Positions 6,711 to 13,262 of a stretch of DNA of 13,262 nt are shown here, in pieces. Position 1 is the stretch's first letter, and every line of letters starts with the position of its first letter. The notes under the pieces were generated by a model. It saw only the letters and a list, made by a program, of their open reading frames with translations, was not told the origin of the DNA and searched no databases. The stretch is from Dongia_B sp035539075 (lineage in GTDB: Bacteria > Pseudomonadota > Alphaproteobacteria > Dongiales > Dongiaceae), in NCBI GenBank assembly GCA_035539075.1, contig DATLJB010000235.1, positions 1 through 13,262 on the forward strand, written 5' to 3'. A program made the position numbers and the translations under genes.

Positions 6711-6729
6711 TGGGCGGGATGCCTGCCCA
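6711..6729 (+). other. Short GC-rich hairpin after the small exported-protein gene
   Basis: TGGGCGGG and CCTGCCCA can pair over 8 positions (one G-T pair) around a 3-base ATG loop, 26 bases after the stop codon. No T-run follows, so it is at best a weak or factor-dependent terminator. The wider stretch 6685-6958 carries no gene I can support. Confidence 0.3.
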
Positions 6730-6769
6730 TCCGACCCTTTCATGTCATGGCCGACCACCGGTAAGAGGG

Positions 6770-6800
6770 TTGTCCTAACTGGCTGAAATAACGCTATTCT
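6770..6800 (+). promoter_or_regulatory. Possible promoter for the HisD-family gene
   Basis: TTGTCC at 6770-6775 and TATTCT at 6795-6800 are separated by 19 bases in an AT-richer patch. Both boxes are imperfect and the spacing is long. Transcription from here would leave a leader of about 150 bases containing the dyad at 6852-6891. Confidence 0.25.
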
Positions 6801-6851
6801 TTCGACCATGGACGGCAATCGACCTTAGCTCTGCCGGCGGCGGGCGCAGGC

Positions 6852-6891
6852 TGTCCAACTGGCGGCGCTTTCATGCTGGCCAGTCGGGACA
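6852..6891 (+). promoter_or_regulatory. Long interrupted inverted repeat in the HisD-family gene leader
   Basis: TGTCC-A-ACTGGC (6852-6863) pairs with GCCAGT-CG-GGACA (6879-6891). This gives 11 paired bases with small bulges around a 15-base loop. It ends 67 bases before the start codon. It could be a regulator's binding site or an mRNA structure; no T-run follows, so a simple attenuator is not obvious. Confidence 0.35.
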
Positions 6892-6949
6892 TCTGCTCCT
6901 AAAAAGGCACAGCAAATCATACCGATCATTTCCGACGAATTGAGTGTCC

Positions 6950-6953
6950 GAGG
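6950..6953 (+). promoter_or_regulatory. Ribosome binding site setting the HisD-family start
   Basis: GAGG ends 5 bases before the ATG at 6959. An in-frame GTG at 6944 lies upstream of this site with no motif of its own, so the ATG is preferred. Confidence 0.6.
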
Positions 6954-6958
6954 TAAAA

Positions 6959-8290
6959 ATGTCCCGTCCAATTGCCCTGCACGATCTGACCAAATTGAGC
7001 GCGTCGGAACGCGCCACGCTGCTCGTGCGCGCCGAGGAAGACCTGTCGCTCTATATCGAGCGAGTGAGGCCGATCCTGGCGGCGGTGAAGACCGAAGGCG
7101 ATGCGGCACTGGTGCGCTTTGCCCAGCAATTCGATCGGGCGCCCGCCAGCTTCACTGCGACCGCGCTGAAGGTCACCAAGGCCGATGTCGACGCCGCCTA
7201 TAAGGCTGTTTCAGCCGAGGTCATTGCCGCCATCGAATTCGCCGCCGACAACATCCGGCGCTATCACCAGGCGCAGATGCCGGAAGAGATGTGGATGAAG
7301 GAGATCCAGCCGGGCGTGATGACGGGCGAACGTTGGAACGCAATCGATTCCTGCGCCTGCTATATCCCGCGCGGCAAGGGTTCATTTCCCAGCATGGTGA
7401 CCATGTCGCTGATCCCGGCGGTGGTTGCCGGCGTGCAGCACCTGATCGTGCTGACGCCGCCGGGCCCCGACGGCAAGGCCGATGCCGCAACCCTGGTTGC
7501 TGCCCGCATTTCCGGTGTGGAAGAGGTCTATCTGGTGGGCGGCGCTCAGGCGATCGCCGCTGCGGCCTATGGCACGGCGACGGTGCCAAAAGTGCACAAG
7601 ATCGTGGGCCCCAGCAATTCTTACGGTGTTGCCGCCAAGCGCCTGCTCAGCGACGTTATCGATCCCGGTTTCATCGCGGGGCCATCGGAATCCATCATTC
7701 TCGCCGATGAGACTGCAAATGGCGCCCTGGCAGCACTCGATTTGCTGATCGAGGCGGAGCACGGGCCGGATTCATCGGCCTTCCTGGTGACCAATTCGCG
7801 CCAGGTGGCTGAAGCTGCCATCGCCGCCATTCCGGAATTCTACAAGAAGATGTCAGAGACGCGCGTCGGCTATTGCGACGAAGTGTTGAGCGGCACGCGC
7901 GGCGGTGTCGTCTTGGCGCCTGACATGCAAGCGGCTTTCGACTTCGTCAATGACTACGCGCCGGAGCATCTGATGGTGCATGCGGCGGAACCGTTCGAGC
8001 ATCTCAGCGGCATCCGCAACGCCGGCGAGATTCTGCTGGGTGCTCATACGCCGAACACGCTCGGCAATTACGTGCTGGGGCCCAATGCCATCCTGCCGAC
8101 GTCGGGTGCCGCGCGGACAGCATCGCCGCTCTCGGTCTTCGATTACCTGAAGCGGACGTCGCTCGCTTACGTCACGCCGAAGGGCTATCCGCAGATGGCC
8201 AAGCCCGCCAAGGCACTGGCCGACTACGAGGGCTTCGACGCCCATGCCAATGCCGTCTCGGATCTGCGGGAGCAGATAAAGAAGGCCTGA
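6959..8290 (+). CDS. Histidinol-dehydrogenase-family NAD-dependent alcohol dehydrogenase, probably catabolic
   Basis: This 443-residue protein aligns throughout with HisD, with residue numbers about 10 higher than in E. coli. The catalytic pair is kept as Glu336-His337 (Ala-Pro-Glu-His-Leu), and His268 and His429 match two zinc ligands. The other two zinc ligands differ: Gln259 of HisD is Glu265 and Asp360 is Asn370. The histidinol-contacting His367 is Ala377. The NAD region (Ile-Val-Gly-Pro-Ser-Asn-Ser-Tyr-Gly) also departs from the biosynthetic form. True histidinol oxidation is therefore unlikely. Related non-biosynthetic members include sulfopropanediol 3-dehydrogenase (HpsN), which oxidises an alcohol to a carboxylate in two steps, so a similar small-alcohol substrate is plausible. 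No his genes or sulfonate genes lie nearby. The gene stands alone, between the B6 locus and a convergent amidohydrolase operon. Confidence 0.85.
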   Translation: MSRPIALHDLTKLSASERATLLVRAEEDLSLYIERVRPILAAVKTEGDAALVRFAQQFDRAPASFTATALKVTKADVDAAYKAVSAEVIAAIEFAADNIRRYHQAQMPEEMWMKEIQPGVMTGERWNAIDSCACYIPRGKGSFPSMVTMSLIPAVVAGVQHLIVLTPPGPDGKADAATLVAARISGVEEVYLVGGAQAIAAAAYGTATVPKVHKIVGPSNSYGVAAKRLLSDVIDPGFIAGPSESIILADETANGALAALDLLIEAEHGPDSSAFLVTNSRQVAEAAIAAIPEFYKKMSETRVGYCDEVLSGTRGGVVLAPDMQAAFDFVNDYAPEHLMVHAAEPFEHLSGIRNAGEILLGAHTPNTLGNYVLGPNAILPTSGAARTASPLSVFDYLKRTSLAYVTPKGYPQMAKPAKALADYEGFDAHANAVSDLREQIKKA

Positions 8291-8311
8291 TCCGACCAGG
8301 TGTTGATCCGG

Positions 8312-8336
8312 CGCCTCTTCAATAAGATTGAGGGCG
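8312..8336. other. Imperfect hairpin after the HisD-family gene
   Basis: CGCC-CT-CAAT pairs with ATTG-AG-GGCG around an AAG loop, with two bulged T bases in the left arm. It starts 22 bases after the stop codon. Together with the palindrome at 8342-8379 it makes two hairpins in tandem, which may help end transcription. Confidence 0.3.
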
Positions 8337-8341
8337 GTTCA

Positions 8342-8379
8342 CGTTTCAGGTGGAAGCCTGCAGGCTTGCACCTGAAACG
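8342..8379. terminator. 38-base near-perfect palindrome between convergent genes, probable bidirectional terminator
   Basis: Each half is CGTTTCAGGTG, one mismatched G, then AAGCCTG, and the halves meet with no spacer; 18 of 19 positions pair. It lies 51 bases after the HisD-family stop and 9 bases beyond the amidohydrolase large-subunit stop on the other strand. Neither side has a clear T-run, so the position, rather than a classic terminator shape, supports the call. A dispersed palindromic repeat element or a protein-binding site is the alternative. Confidence 0.55.
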
Positions 8380-8388
8380 ATCGTGCTT

Positions 8389-10599
8389 CTAAAGCGGTGC
8401 TGGATCGATGAAGCGCTTGATGACGTTCTCGGTGATGCGGCTGACATTGTTGTCATAGCCGTTATGGGCGAAGCTGCCGGCCCATGAGATCGAGCTCGTC
8501 GAGAAGACGGCACCGCCCTTCGGCGTTTCGAAGAAGGTCATGTCACACCGCACCATCGGGCAATTCTCGCCATTGACGGCGGAATGGGAGTGGTTGAACT
8601 CCTCCTTGACCCAGTGATAGCTGGCGGGAAATTCCGAGGCGACGGCGACGACCAGCGTGTGCGGCGGCGTGCCGAGCTGCGGATCGGCACGGTCGATTTC
8701 CCAGCCGGCGGCACCGCCGCCGATCAGGCCGAAATCCCCGATCTTCTCATCCTTGCCGATCCCTTCGAAGATGAAGGCCGCGCGTGGATCGAAGCTGTCC
8801 GCCGTGCGCTCGTACCAGCTTGAGATGTCGAAGCCCTGGGCGGTGAAGCCGGTGCCGACCAGGCCCTGCGGCGGCTGGCCGTTGCGGCGCCACAGGCCGG
8901 AATATTCGCCGGTGAAGCTCATGTAATATTCACCGTCTTCCGAGATCCAGCCGCGCATGCCGTCTTCGGCGCGGCGGTGTTCCATGACGCCGGGCAGGGT
9001 CGGGTGATAGGCGATCCGCCAATAGAAGCCGTTGGCGCCGAGATAGATGAGGCGGCCGCCCTGGTTGGTGAAGTCGCGCACACTCTGCATCATCTTCGCG
9101 GTGTAGTATTCGGGATGTGTCCCCGTCATCACGCAGCGATAGCGGTTGAGCAGCTCGGCGCCTTCCGCCTCCATGTCATCATCGGTGATGACGTCATAGG
9201 CGATGCCCTTTTGCTCTAGCCAGTCGGTGATATGGGTATCGGCATTGAACTGCCACAGTTCTGCGCGCGGCCGCATATTGATGACGGGGCGCAGGCGCGA
9301 TGAATAGCACACACCACTGCCATCAGTATGGCTGTCATAGGTCGACAGGCCGAAGCTGAAATTCTCTTCCAGATAGCGATCCCCGGCGCTCAGCGTCGTG
9401 AACTTGTTGGTGGATAGCTCGTCGAAGGTCCAGCTGCTCGCCATCTGATGGTTGGAATAGGCAAGGTAGCTCGCCGTTGGAATGAGCAGCGCCAGAGGCG
9501 CCGTTGCCTTGCCGCGCGGCGGCCGCACATAGAACGGGATCATGTCGTCGATCTCGCCCTGCGGACCCTGCTGGCGCAATTCGGCGCAATAGATGCCGCT
9601 CTTCAGGTCGGCCGGAATCTGCAGCGTGAAGTCGGTTTCCCAGCCGCAGTCATAGAGGTCGTCATCGTGGAAATGGATGGCGCCATAATGCGCCGGCTTC
9701 GCCTGCCAGTTCATCTCGCTGGCATCCCAGTTCCAGCCCTTCATGGCCCGTGTCGGCAGGTTGACGGTATGGCCATGGCGGCCGTGACCGGAGACGTCGA
9801 CGATTTTCGTGCCGGTGACATCCTGCACGAAGTCCCAGACGGCGATGGCCGGCGCCTTTGGCGCAACACCCGGTTTCAGGGCCGTTAAGGCCGTGGCGTC
9901 GAGGGCATCGGTGAGCACCCGAGGGCTGTCGATCTTGCCGTTGTAATGGGCGGTGGCGACATTGTCGTCGATCCAGGCGGCGATCATGAACTTGCCACCC
10001 TTGCCTGCATGCTGGCCGAGGGCGAATTTGGCTTCCGTCATCGCCACGCGCGGCTGGCGCGGATAGTCGAGCTGCCGGTCCTGCCGCAGGATGACATGAC
10101 CGCTCGCCAGATCGCAGCTGACGGCGACATGATACCAGTGACGCGACAAGAGAGGCGTCGAGAGGCGCACCGGCGCGACATCGTCGACGCGGAAGCTAAG
10201 ATGGCCCTCGCCATCGATATAGAGCGCATAGCCGCGTTGAGTATCGGCGTCGAAATTGCCGAGAATGGCCTGCATCTCGCCATTGCCCGGCAGGGTCGGC
10301 CAGATCATCGCCTCAAGTGTGATGCCGGGCTGGACGAAGGCGGCCGAATCCTCGATGACGGCATAGGAGCCGTGGCGCATCGGCTGCCAGCGGGCTGGAT
10401 AAGAACCGTCGATCGGCGTTACGACAGGCTCGGTCTTGAGACCTGGACCGTCCTTGGTGTCGTCGCCGCAGATCAGCCGGACGATGCGGGCCGAATAGCT
10501 ACCGGGCAGGGGAGAACTGACCTTGAAGTCGATCTTGTCGCCGGGCGCAACACTGACTTTGTCGGTATAACCGAGAATACGCTTAGGTAATTTGCTCAT
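8389..10599 (-). CDS. dmfA2: N,N-dimethylformamidase-type amidohydrolase, large subunit
   Basis: This is the catalytic large subunit of a two-subunit iron amidohydrolase; the named member hydrolyses N,N-dimethylformamide to dimethylamine and formate. The product is 736 residues, close to the roughly 760 of characterised enzymes. A concanavalin-like (LamG-type) domain spans about residues 75-235, with Glu-Ala-Met-Ile-Trp and Trp-Tyr-His-Val-Ala-Val segments. The catalytic part starts near 365. The family's iron is held by two Tyr and one Glu. Here Thr-Gly-Thr-His-Pro-Glu-Tyr-Tyr at 492-499 supplies Glu497 beside His495, and Tyr421 (Thr-Tyr-Asp-Ser-His-Thr-Asp-Gly) and Tyr378 or Tyr381 are the likely other ligands. 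I chose the ATG at 10599 with GGAAAG about 8 bases upstream; it sits 41 bases after the small-subunit stop. No signal peptide is visible. The natural substrate may be another N-substituted amide. Confidence 0.85.
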   Translation of the reverse strand: MSKLPKRILGYTDKVSVAPGDKIDFKVSSPLPGSYSARIVRLICGDDTKDGPGLKTEPVVTPIDGSYPARWQPMRHGSYAVIEDSAAFVQPGITLEAMIWPTLPGNGEMQAILGNFDADTQRGYALYIDGEGHLSFRVDDVAPVRLSTPLLSRHWYHVAVSCDLASGHVILRQDRQLDYPRQPRVAMTEAKFALGQHAGKGGKFMIAAWIDDNVATAHYNGKIDSPRVLTDALDATALTALKPGVAPKAPAIAVWDFVQDVTGTKIVDVSGHGRHGHTVNLPTRAMKGWNWDASEMNWQAKPAHYGAIHFHDDDLYDCGWETDFTLQIPADLKSGIYCAELRQQGPQGEIDDMIPFYVRPPRGKATAPLALLIPTASYLAYSNHQMASSWTFDELSTNKFTTLSAGDRYLEENFSFGLSTYDSHTDGSGVCYSSRLRPVINMRPRAELWQFNADTHITDWLEQKGIAYDVITDDDMEAEGAELLNRYRCVMTGTHPEYYTAKMMQSVRDFTNQGGRLIYLGANGFYWRIAYHPTLPGVMEHRRAEDGMRGWISEDGEYYMSFTGEYSGLWRRNGQPPQGLVGTGFTAQGFDISSWYERTADSFDPRAAFIFEGIGKDEKIGDFGLIGGGAAGWEIDRADPQLGTPPHTLVVAVASEFPASYHWVKEEFNHSHSAVNGENCPMVRCDMTFFETPKGGAVFSTSSISWAGSFAHNGYDNNVSRITENVIKRFIDPAPL

Positions 10600-10640
10600 G
10601 GACTGGTCTTTCCGGTGCGGAAAAAGGGACGCGCGGCCGC

Positions 10641-10946
10641 TTACTCGATGGGGCAATCTTCGCCGCTGACCTCGCGCCATCTGGCGCGGAAGCAGGCCCA
10701 AAGCGCGTCTTCATAGCGATGGAAGGCTGGCCCATCGACCGTCACGGCCGTGCCGCGACGCTCGCCGAGACGGCCCAGATGCCATTCCTTTTCCGGCACC
10801 GTGCAGACGATGATAGCGCGACCACGAACGCCGCCCCAACGCAGCCGCTGCAGCAGCTTCTGCAGATCCGAGCTGGGATAGGGGTTAAGCGGATTGGCCT
10901 TATAGGCAGCCGCCAGATCAGCCCGGCTGCGATCGATCTTGAACAC
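10641..10946 (-). CDS. dmfA1: N,N-dimethylformamidase-type amidohydrolase, small subunit
   Basis: This is the small non-catalytic subunit that assembles with the large subunit. The 101-residue product includes Asn-Pro-Leu-Asn-Pro-Tyr-Pro-Ser-Ser-Asp-Leu-Gln-Lys-Leu-Leu (18-32), a Glu-Lys-Glu-Trp segment (52-55) and Tyr-Glu-Asp-Ala-Leu-Trp-Ala-Cys-Phe (78-86). These match the DMFase small subunit pattern as I recall it. Known small subunits are about 130 residues, so this one lacks roughly 30 N-terminal residues. The start is GTG at 10946, with GGGGAGAGG at 10951-10959 just upstream. It begins 24 bases after the pgi stop and precedes the large-subunit gene, the usual order. Without its partner next door the family would be hard to recognise. 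Confidence 0.78.
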   Translation of the reverse strand: MFKIDRSRADLAAAYKANPLNPYPSSDLQKLLQRLRWGGVRGRAIIVCTVPEKEWHLGRLGERRGTAVTVDGPAFHRYEDALWACFRARWREVSGEDCPIE

Positions 10947-10950
10947 GTTT

Positions 10951-10959
10951 CCTCTCCCC
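10951..10959 (-). promoter_or_regulatory. Strong ribosome binding site for the GTG-started small subunit
   Basis: On the minus strand GGGGAGAGG lies 4 bases before GTG (10946-10944). It fills much of the 24-base gap after pgi and fixes this uncommon start. The gap is too short for a full promoter, which argues for read-through from pgi. Confidence 0.7.
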
Positions 10960-10970
10960 TGACTGCGCGT

Positions 10971-12629
10971 TCATTTCTTTACTTGCAGCGCATCATAGAG
11001 AGCAAGCAGCCCTTCTGTCGATGCGTCACGTTTGGCGCCTGTGCCGGAGAGGATATCGCCTGCCAATTGCTTGCCGAGCTCGACGCCCCATTGGTCATAG
11101 GAATTGATGTCCCATATGATGCCCTGCACGAAGATCTTGTGCTCGTATAGGGCGATCAGCATGCCGAGATGATAAGGGTCGAGCTTGCGGATGAGGATCG
11201 TATTGCTGGGACGATTGCCGCTGAAGGTGCGGAACGGCACCAGCCGCTCGACCTGATCGGCGGCGATGCCGGCGGCGCCCATCTCGCGGCGCACTTCATC
11301 GGCCGTCTTGCCGAGCATCAGCGCCTGGGTCTGAGCGAAGCAATTAGCGGCCAGCAGGCGATGGTGGTCGCTGAAGGCGCCCTGATCCTGCACCGGCAGA
11401 ATGAAGTCGCAAGGGATGAGATGCGTGCCCTGGTGGATCAGCTGATAGAAAGCGTGCTGGCCATTGGTGCCGGCCTCACCCCAGAGGATCGGGCCGGTCA
11501 GGGTCTCGACCGGCTTGCCCGCTCGGGTGACGCCCTTGCCGTTGCTCTCCATGTCGGCCTGCTGCAGATAGGCAGCGAGGCGGGCGAGGTCCTGGGCATA
11601 GGGCAAGATGGCGATGCTGCTCGCCTTCCAGAAATTCGCATACCAGACGCCGATCAGGCCGAGGATGACCGGCAGGTTGCCTTCCAGCGGCGCTTCGGCG
11701 AAATGCCGGTCCATGGCATGAGCGCCGGCCAGCATGTTGGTGAACTCGCTCCAGCCCACCGCCAGCAGGATCGGCAGGCCGATCGCCGACCACAGCGAAT
11801 AGCGTCCGCCGACCCAGTCCCAGAACTCGAACATGTTGTGTTGGTCGATGCCGAAGGCGGCGACGCCTTTGCCATTGGTGGAGACGGCGACAAAATGCTT
11901 GGCGACGGCGCCCTCGGTGGTGATTTTCGCCGTCAGCCATTTGCGGGCACTGTTGGCGTTGGTCATCGTCTCCTGGGTGGTGAAGGTCTTGGAGGAGATG
12001 ATGAACAAAGTCTCCTCGGCATTGACTTGGTCGAGCACCGCTTCCAGATGCGCGCCGTCGACATTGGAGACGAAATGGAAGGTCAGCTCCGGATGGCGGA
12101 AGCGGCGCAGGGCCTGCACCACCATGGCGGGGCCGAGATCCGAACCGCCGATGCCGATATTGACCACGTAACGGATGCGCTTGCCGGTGGCGCCGCGCCA
12201 GGTGCCGTCGCGCACCTGCTCGCTGAAGACCCGCAGCTTTTCGAGGACGCCATTGACCAGCGGCATCACGTCCTGCCCATCGACCTTGATCGGCCGGTTG
12301 GACCGGTTGCGGAGCGCGACATGCAGGACGGCGCGGTTTTCCGTGATGTTGATCTTGTCGCCGGCGAACATGCGGTTACGCCAGGTCTCGAGATCGGCGC
12401 CCCGGGCGAGGTCGAAGAGCAGTGGCAAGGTTGCGTCAGTCAGCCGGTTCTTGGAAAAGTCCAAAAGGAGATCGCCCTGGCCCGTCGCGAGACGCGCCTG
12501 CATCTTCTGGAACCGCGCGGGGTCCTGCGCAAAGAGGTCGCGAAGATGCGTTTTCTCGATGTCGCGCTGGTGCTGGTCGAGAAAGGCCCAGGCAGCGGAA
12601 TGGCTGAGGTCGGTGCTGGCGTCTGTCAT
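10971..12629 (-). CDS. pgi: Glucose-6-phosphate isomerase
   Basis: This cytoplasmic enzyme interconverts glucose 6-phosphate and fructose 6-phosphate. It is full length at 552 residues. Both family signatures are present: Trp-Asp-Trp-Val-Gly-Gly-Arg-Tyr-Ser-Leu-Trp-Ser at 270-281 and the sequence around Gly-Gln-His-Ala-Phe-Tyr-Gln-Leu-Ile-His-Gln-Gly (390-401). The catalytic residues are Glu361 (Met-Glu-Ser-Asn-Gly-Lys), His392 and Lys520. The sugar-phosphate binding loop Ile-Gly-Ile-Gly-Gly-Ser-Asp-Leu-Gly is at 158-166, with Ser-Lys-Thr-Phe-Thr-Thr at 213-218. The start ATG at 12629 overlaps the pgm stop by 4 bases (ATGA), and no good ribosome site precedes it, so it probably depends on translation of pgm. 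The long open frame opposite it is a by-product of its codon use. Confidence 0.98.
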   Translation of the reverse strand: MTDASTDLSHSAAWAFLDQHQRDIEKTHLRDLFAQDPARFQKMQARLATGQGDLLLDFSKNRLTDATLPLLFDLARGADLETWRNRMFAGDKINITENRAVLHVALRNRSNRPIKVDGQDVMPLVNGVLEKLRVFSEQVRDGTWRGATGKRIRYVVNIGIGGSDLGPAMVVQALRRFRHPELTFHFVSNVDGAHLEAVLDQVNAEETLFIISSKTFTTQETMTNANSARKWLTAKITTEGAVAKHFVAVSTNGKGVAAFGIDQHNMFEFWDWVGGRYSLWSAIGLPILLAVGWSEFTNMLAGAHAMDRHFAEAPLEGNLPVILGLIGVWYANFWKASSIAILPYAQDLARLAAYLQQADMESNGKGVTRAGKPVETLTGPILWGEAGTNGQHAFYQLIHQGTHLIPCDFILPVQDQGAFSDHHRLLAANCFAQTQALMLGKTADEVRREMGAAGIAADQVERLVPFRTFSGNRPSNTILIRKLDPYHLGMLIALYEHKIFVQGIIWDINSYDQWGVELGKQLAGDILSGTGAKRDASTEGLLALYDALQVKK

Positions 12630-13262
12630 GTTATCACATCGGGTTGCTGGCGGCCGGATTGCCGCTTGATGCCGATCACATGCTCGGCAATGTCTATGAG
12701 ATCGGCAAGAGCCGATTGCGGATTCTCGGCCTGGCGCGCCGGATCGGGCTGATAGCTCTCGAGATAAAGTCGGAGCGTCGCCCCTTCCGTGCCGGTACCG
12801 GAGAGACGGACGACGATGCGAGCGCCGTCTTCGAACATCAGGCGGATGCCTTGCTTGGCGCTGACCGAACCGTCGACCGGGTCATGATAGGTGAAATCAT
12901 CTGCCGCGCGCAGATTGCGGCTGCCGAATTGCTTGCCGGCCAGCGAACCGAGACCGCTGCGCAACTGATCGATCATGCGATTGGCAACGGCGGTGTCGAG
13001 CGCTTCGTAATCGTGCCGCGAATAATAATGGCGGCCAAAGCGGCGCCAATGGTCGCGCAGGATCTCGGTCACCGGCTGGCCGCGCACCGCCAGGAGATTG
13101 AGCCAGAAGAGCACGGCCCAGAGCCCGTCCTTCTCGCGCACATGGTTCGAACTGGTGCCATAGCTCTCTTCGCCGCACAAAGTCACCTGATGGGCGTCGA
13201 GCAGATTGCCGAAGAATTTCCATCCCGTCGGCGTCTCGAAACAGGGAACATGCAGGTCCTTG
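12626..13262 (-). CDS. pgm: Alpha-phosphoglucomutase, C-terminal part (truncated by window edge)
   Basis: This enzyme interconverts glucose 1-phosphate and glucose 6-phosphate, feeding glycogen and surface-sugar synthesis, and sits directly upstream of pgi in the same pathway. The frame is open to the right edge, so the visible 211 residues are the C-terminal part. They include Phe-Glu-Thr-Pro-Thr-Gly-Trp-Lys-Phe-Phe-Gly-Asn, the sugar-binding loop Cys-Gly-Glu-Glu-Ser-Tyr-Gly followed by Arg-Glu-Lys-Asp-Gly-Leu-Trp-Ala, and the phosphate-binding loop Arg-Leu-Ser-Gly-Thr-Gly-Thr-Glu-Gly. These are the features of the glucose-specific (PGM1-like) group rather than phosphomannomutases. The phosphoserine domain lies outside the window. 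Confidence 0.96.
   Translation of the reverse strand, partial: KDLHVPCFETPTGWKFFGNLLDAHQVTLCGEESYGTSSNHVREKDGLWAVLFWLNLLAVRGQPVTEILRDHWRRFGRHYYSRHDYEALDTAVANRMIDQLRSGLGSLAGKQFGSRNLRAADDFTYHDPVDGSVSAKQGIRLMFEDGARIVVRLSGTGTEGATLRLYLESYQPDPARQAENPQSALADLIDIAEHVIGIKRQSGRQQPDVIT

Noticed and set aside
6711..6729. Intrinsic terminator after the small exported-protein gene
   Set aside because: The hairpin is short and no T-run follows, so it is listed only as a weak hairpin.
6959..8290. Biosynthetic histidinol dehydrogenase (hisD)
   Set aside because: Two zinc ligands and the histidinol-binding His are replaced and there are no his genes nearby.
11169..12752. 527-codon plus-strand open frame opposite pgi
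   Set aside because: It mirrors pgi, has no plausible ribosome site or family features, and is rich in Gly, Asp and Ala as expected of antisense frames in GC-rich DNA.

Overview
This window is GC-rich DNA with tightly packed genes. It most likely comes from an alphaproteobacterium of the Rhizobiales/Rhodospirillales type. That placement is inferred from the base composition and from how closely the vitamin B6 enzymes resemble the Mesorhizobium loti set as I remember it; there is no rRNA or other marker to settle it. I see no mobile elements, tRNAs, rRNAs or CRISPR arrays, and the longest stretch without a gene is about 270 bases.

The left half (1-6211) is a vitamin B6 catabolic locus. It starts with the end of one BMP-type ABC transporter permease and a complete second permease. 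Then comes a 4-pyridoxolactonase, which ends at a strong bidirectional hairpin terminator. On the other strand, a pyridoxamine-pyruvate aminotransferase is followed by a pyridoxal 4-dehydrogenase. A 105-base divergent promoter region separates these two from a pyridoxine 4-oxidase (GMC flavoprotein), which is translationally coupled to a small exported protein of unknown function. Together the four enzymes take pyridoxine and pyridoxamine to pyridoxal, then to 4-pyridoxolactone, then to 4-pyridoxate. The later ring-opening enzymes are not in the window. The adjacent permeases suggest a dedicated B6-vitamer importer (inference).

The middle (6685-8388) holds one histidinol-dehydrogenase-family gene. 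Its residues at metal- and substrate-binding positions differ from true HisD (Gln to Glu, Asp to Asn, His to Ala), so it is probably a catabolic alcohol dehydrogenase rather than a histidine biosynthesis enzyme. Its leader has a long dyad, and a 38-base near-perfect palindrome lies just downstream between convergent genes.

The right part (8389-13262, all on the minus strand) reads as one likely operon. Phosphoglucomutase (pgm, partial) overlaps glucose-6-phosphate isomerase (pgi) by 4 bases. After only 24 bases come the small and then the large subunit genes of an N,N-dimethylformamidase-type amidohydrolase. This pairing of housekeeping sugar-phosphate genes with an amide hydrolase is unusual.
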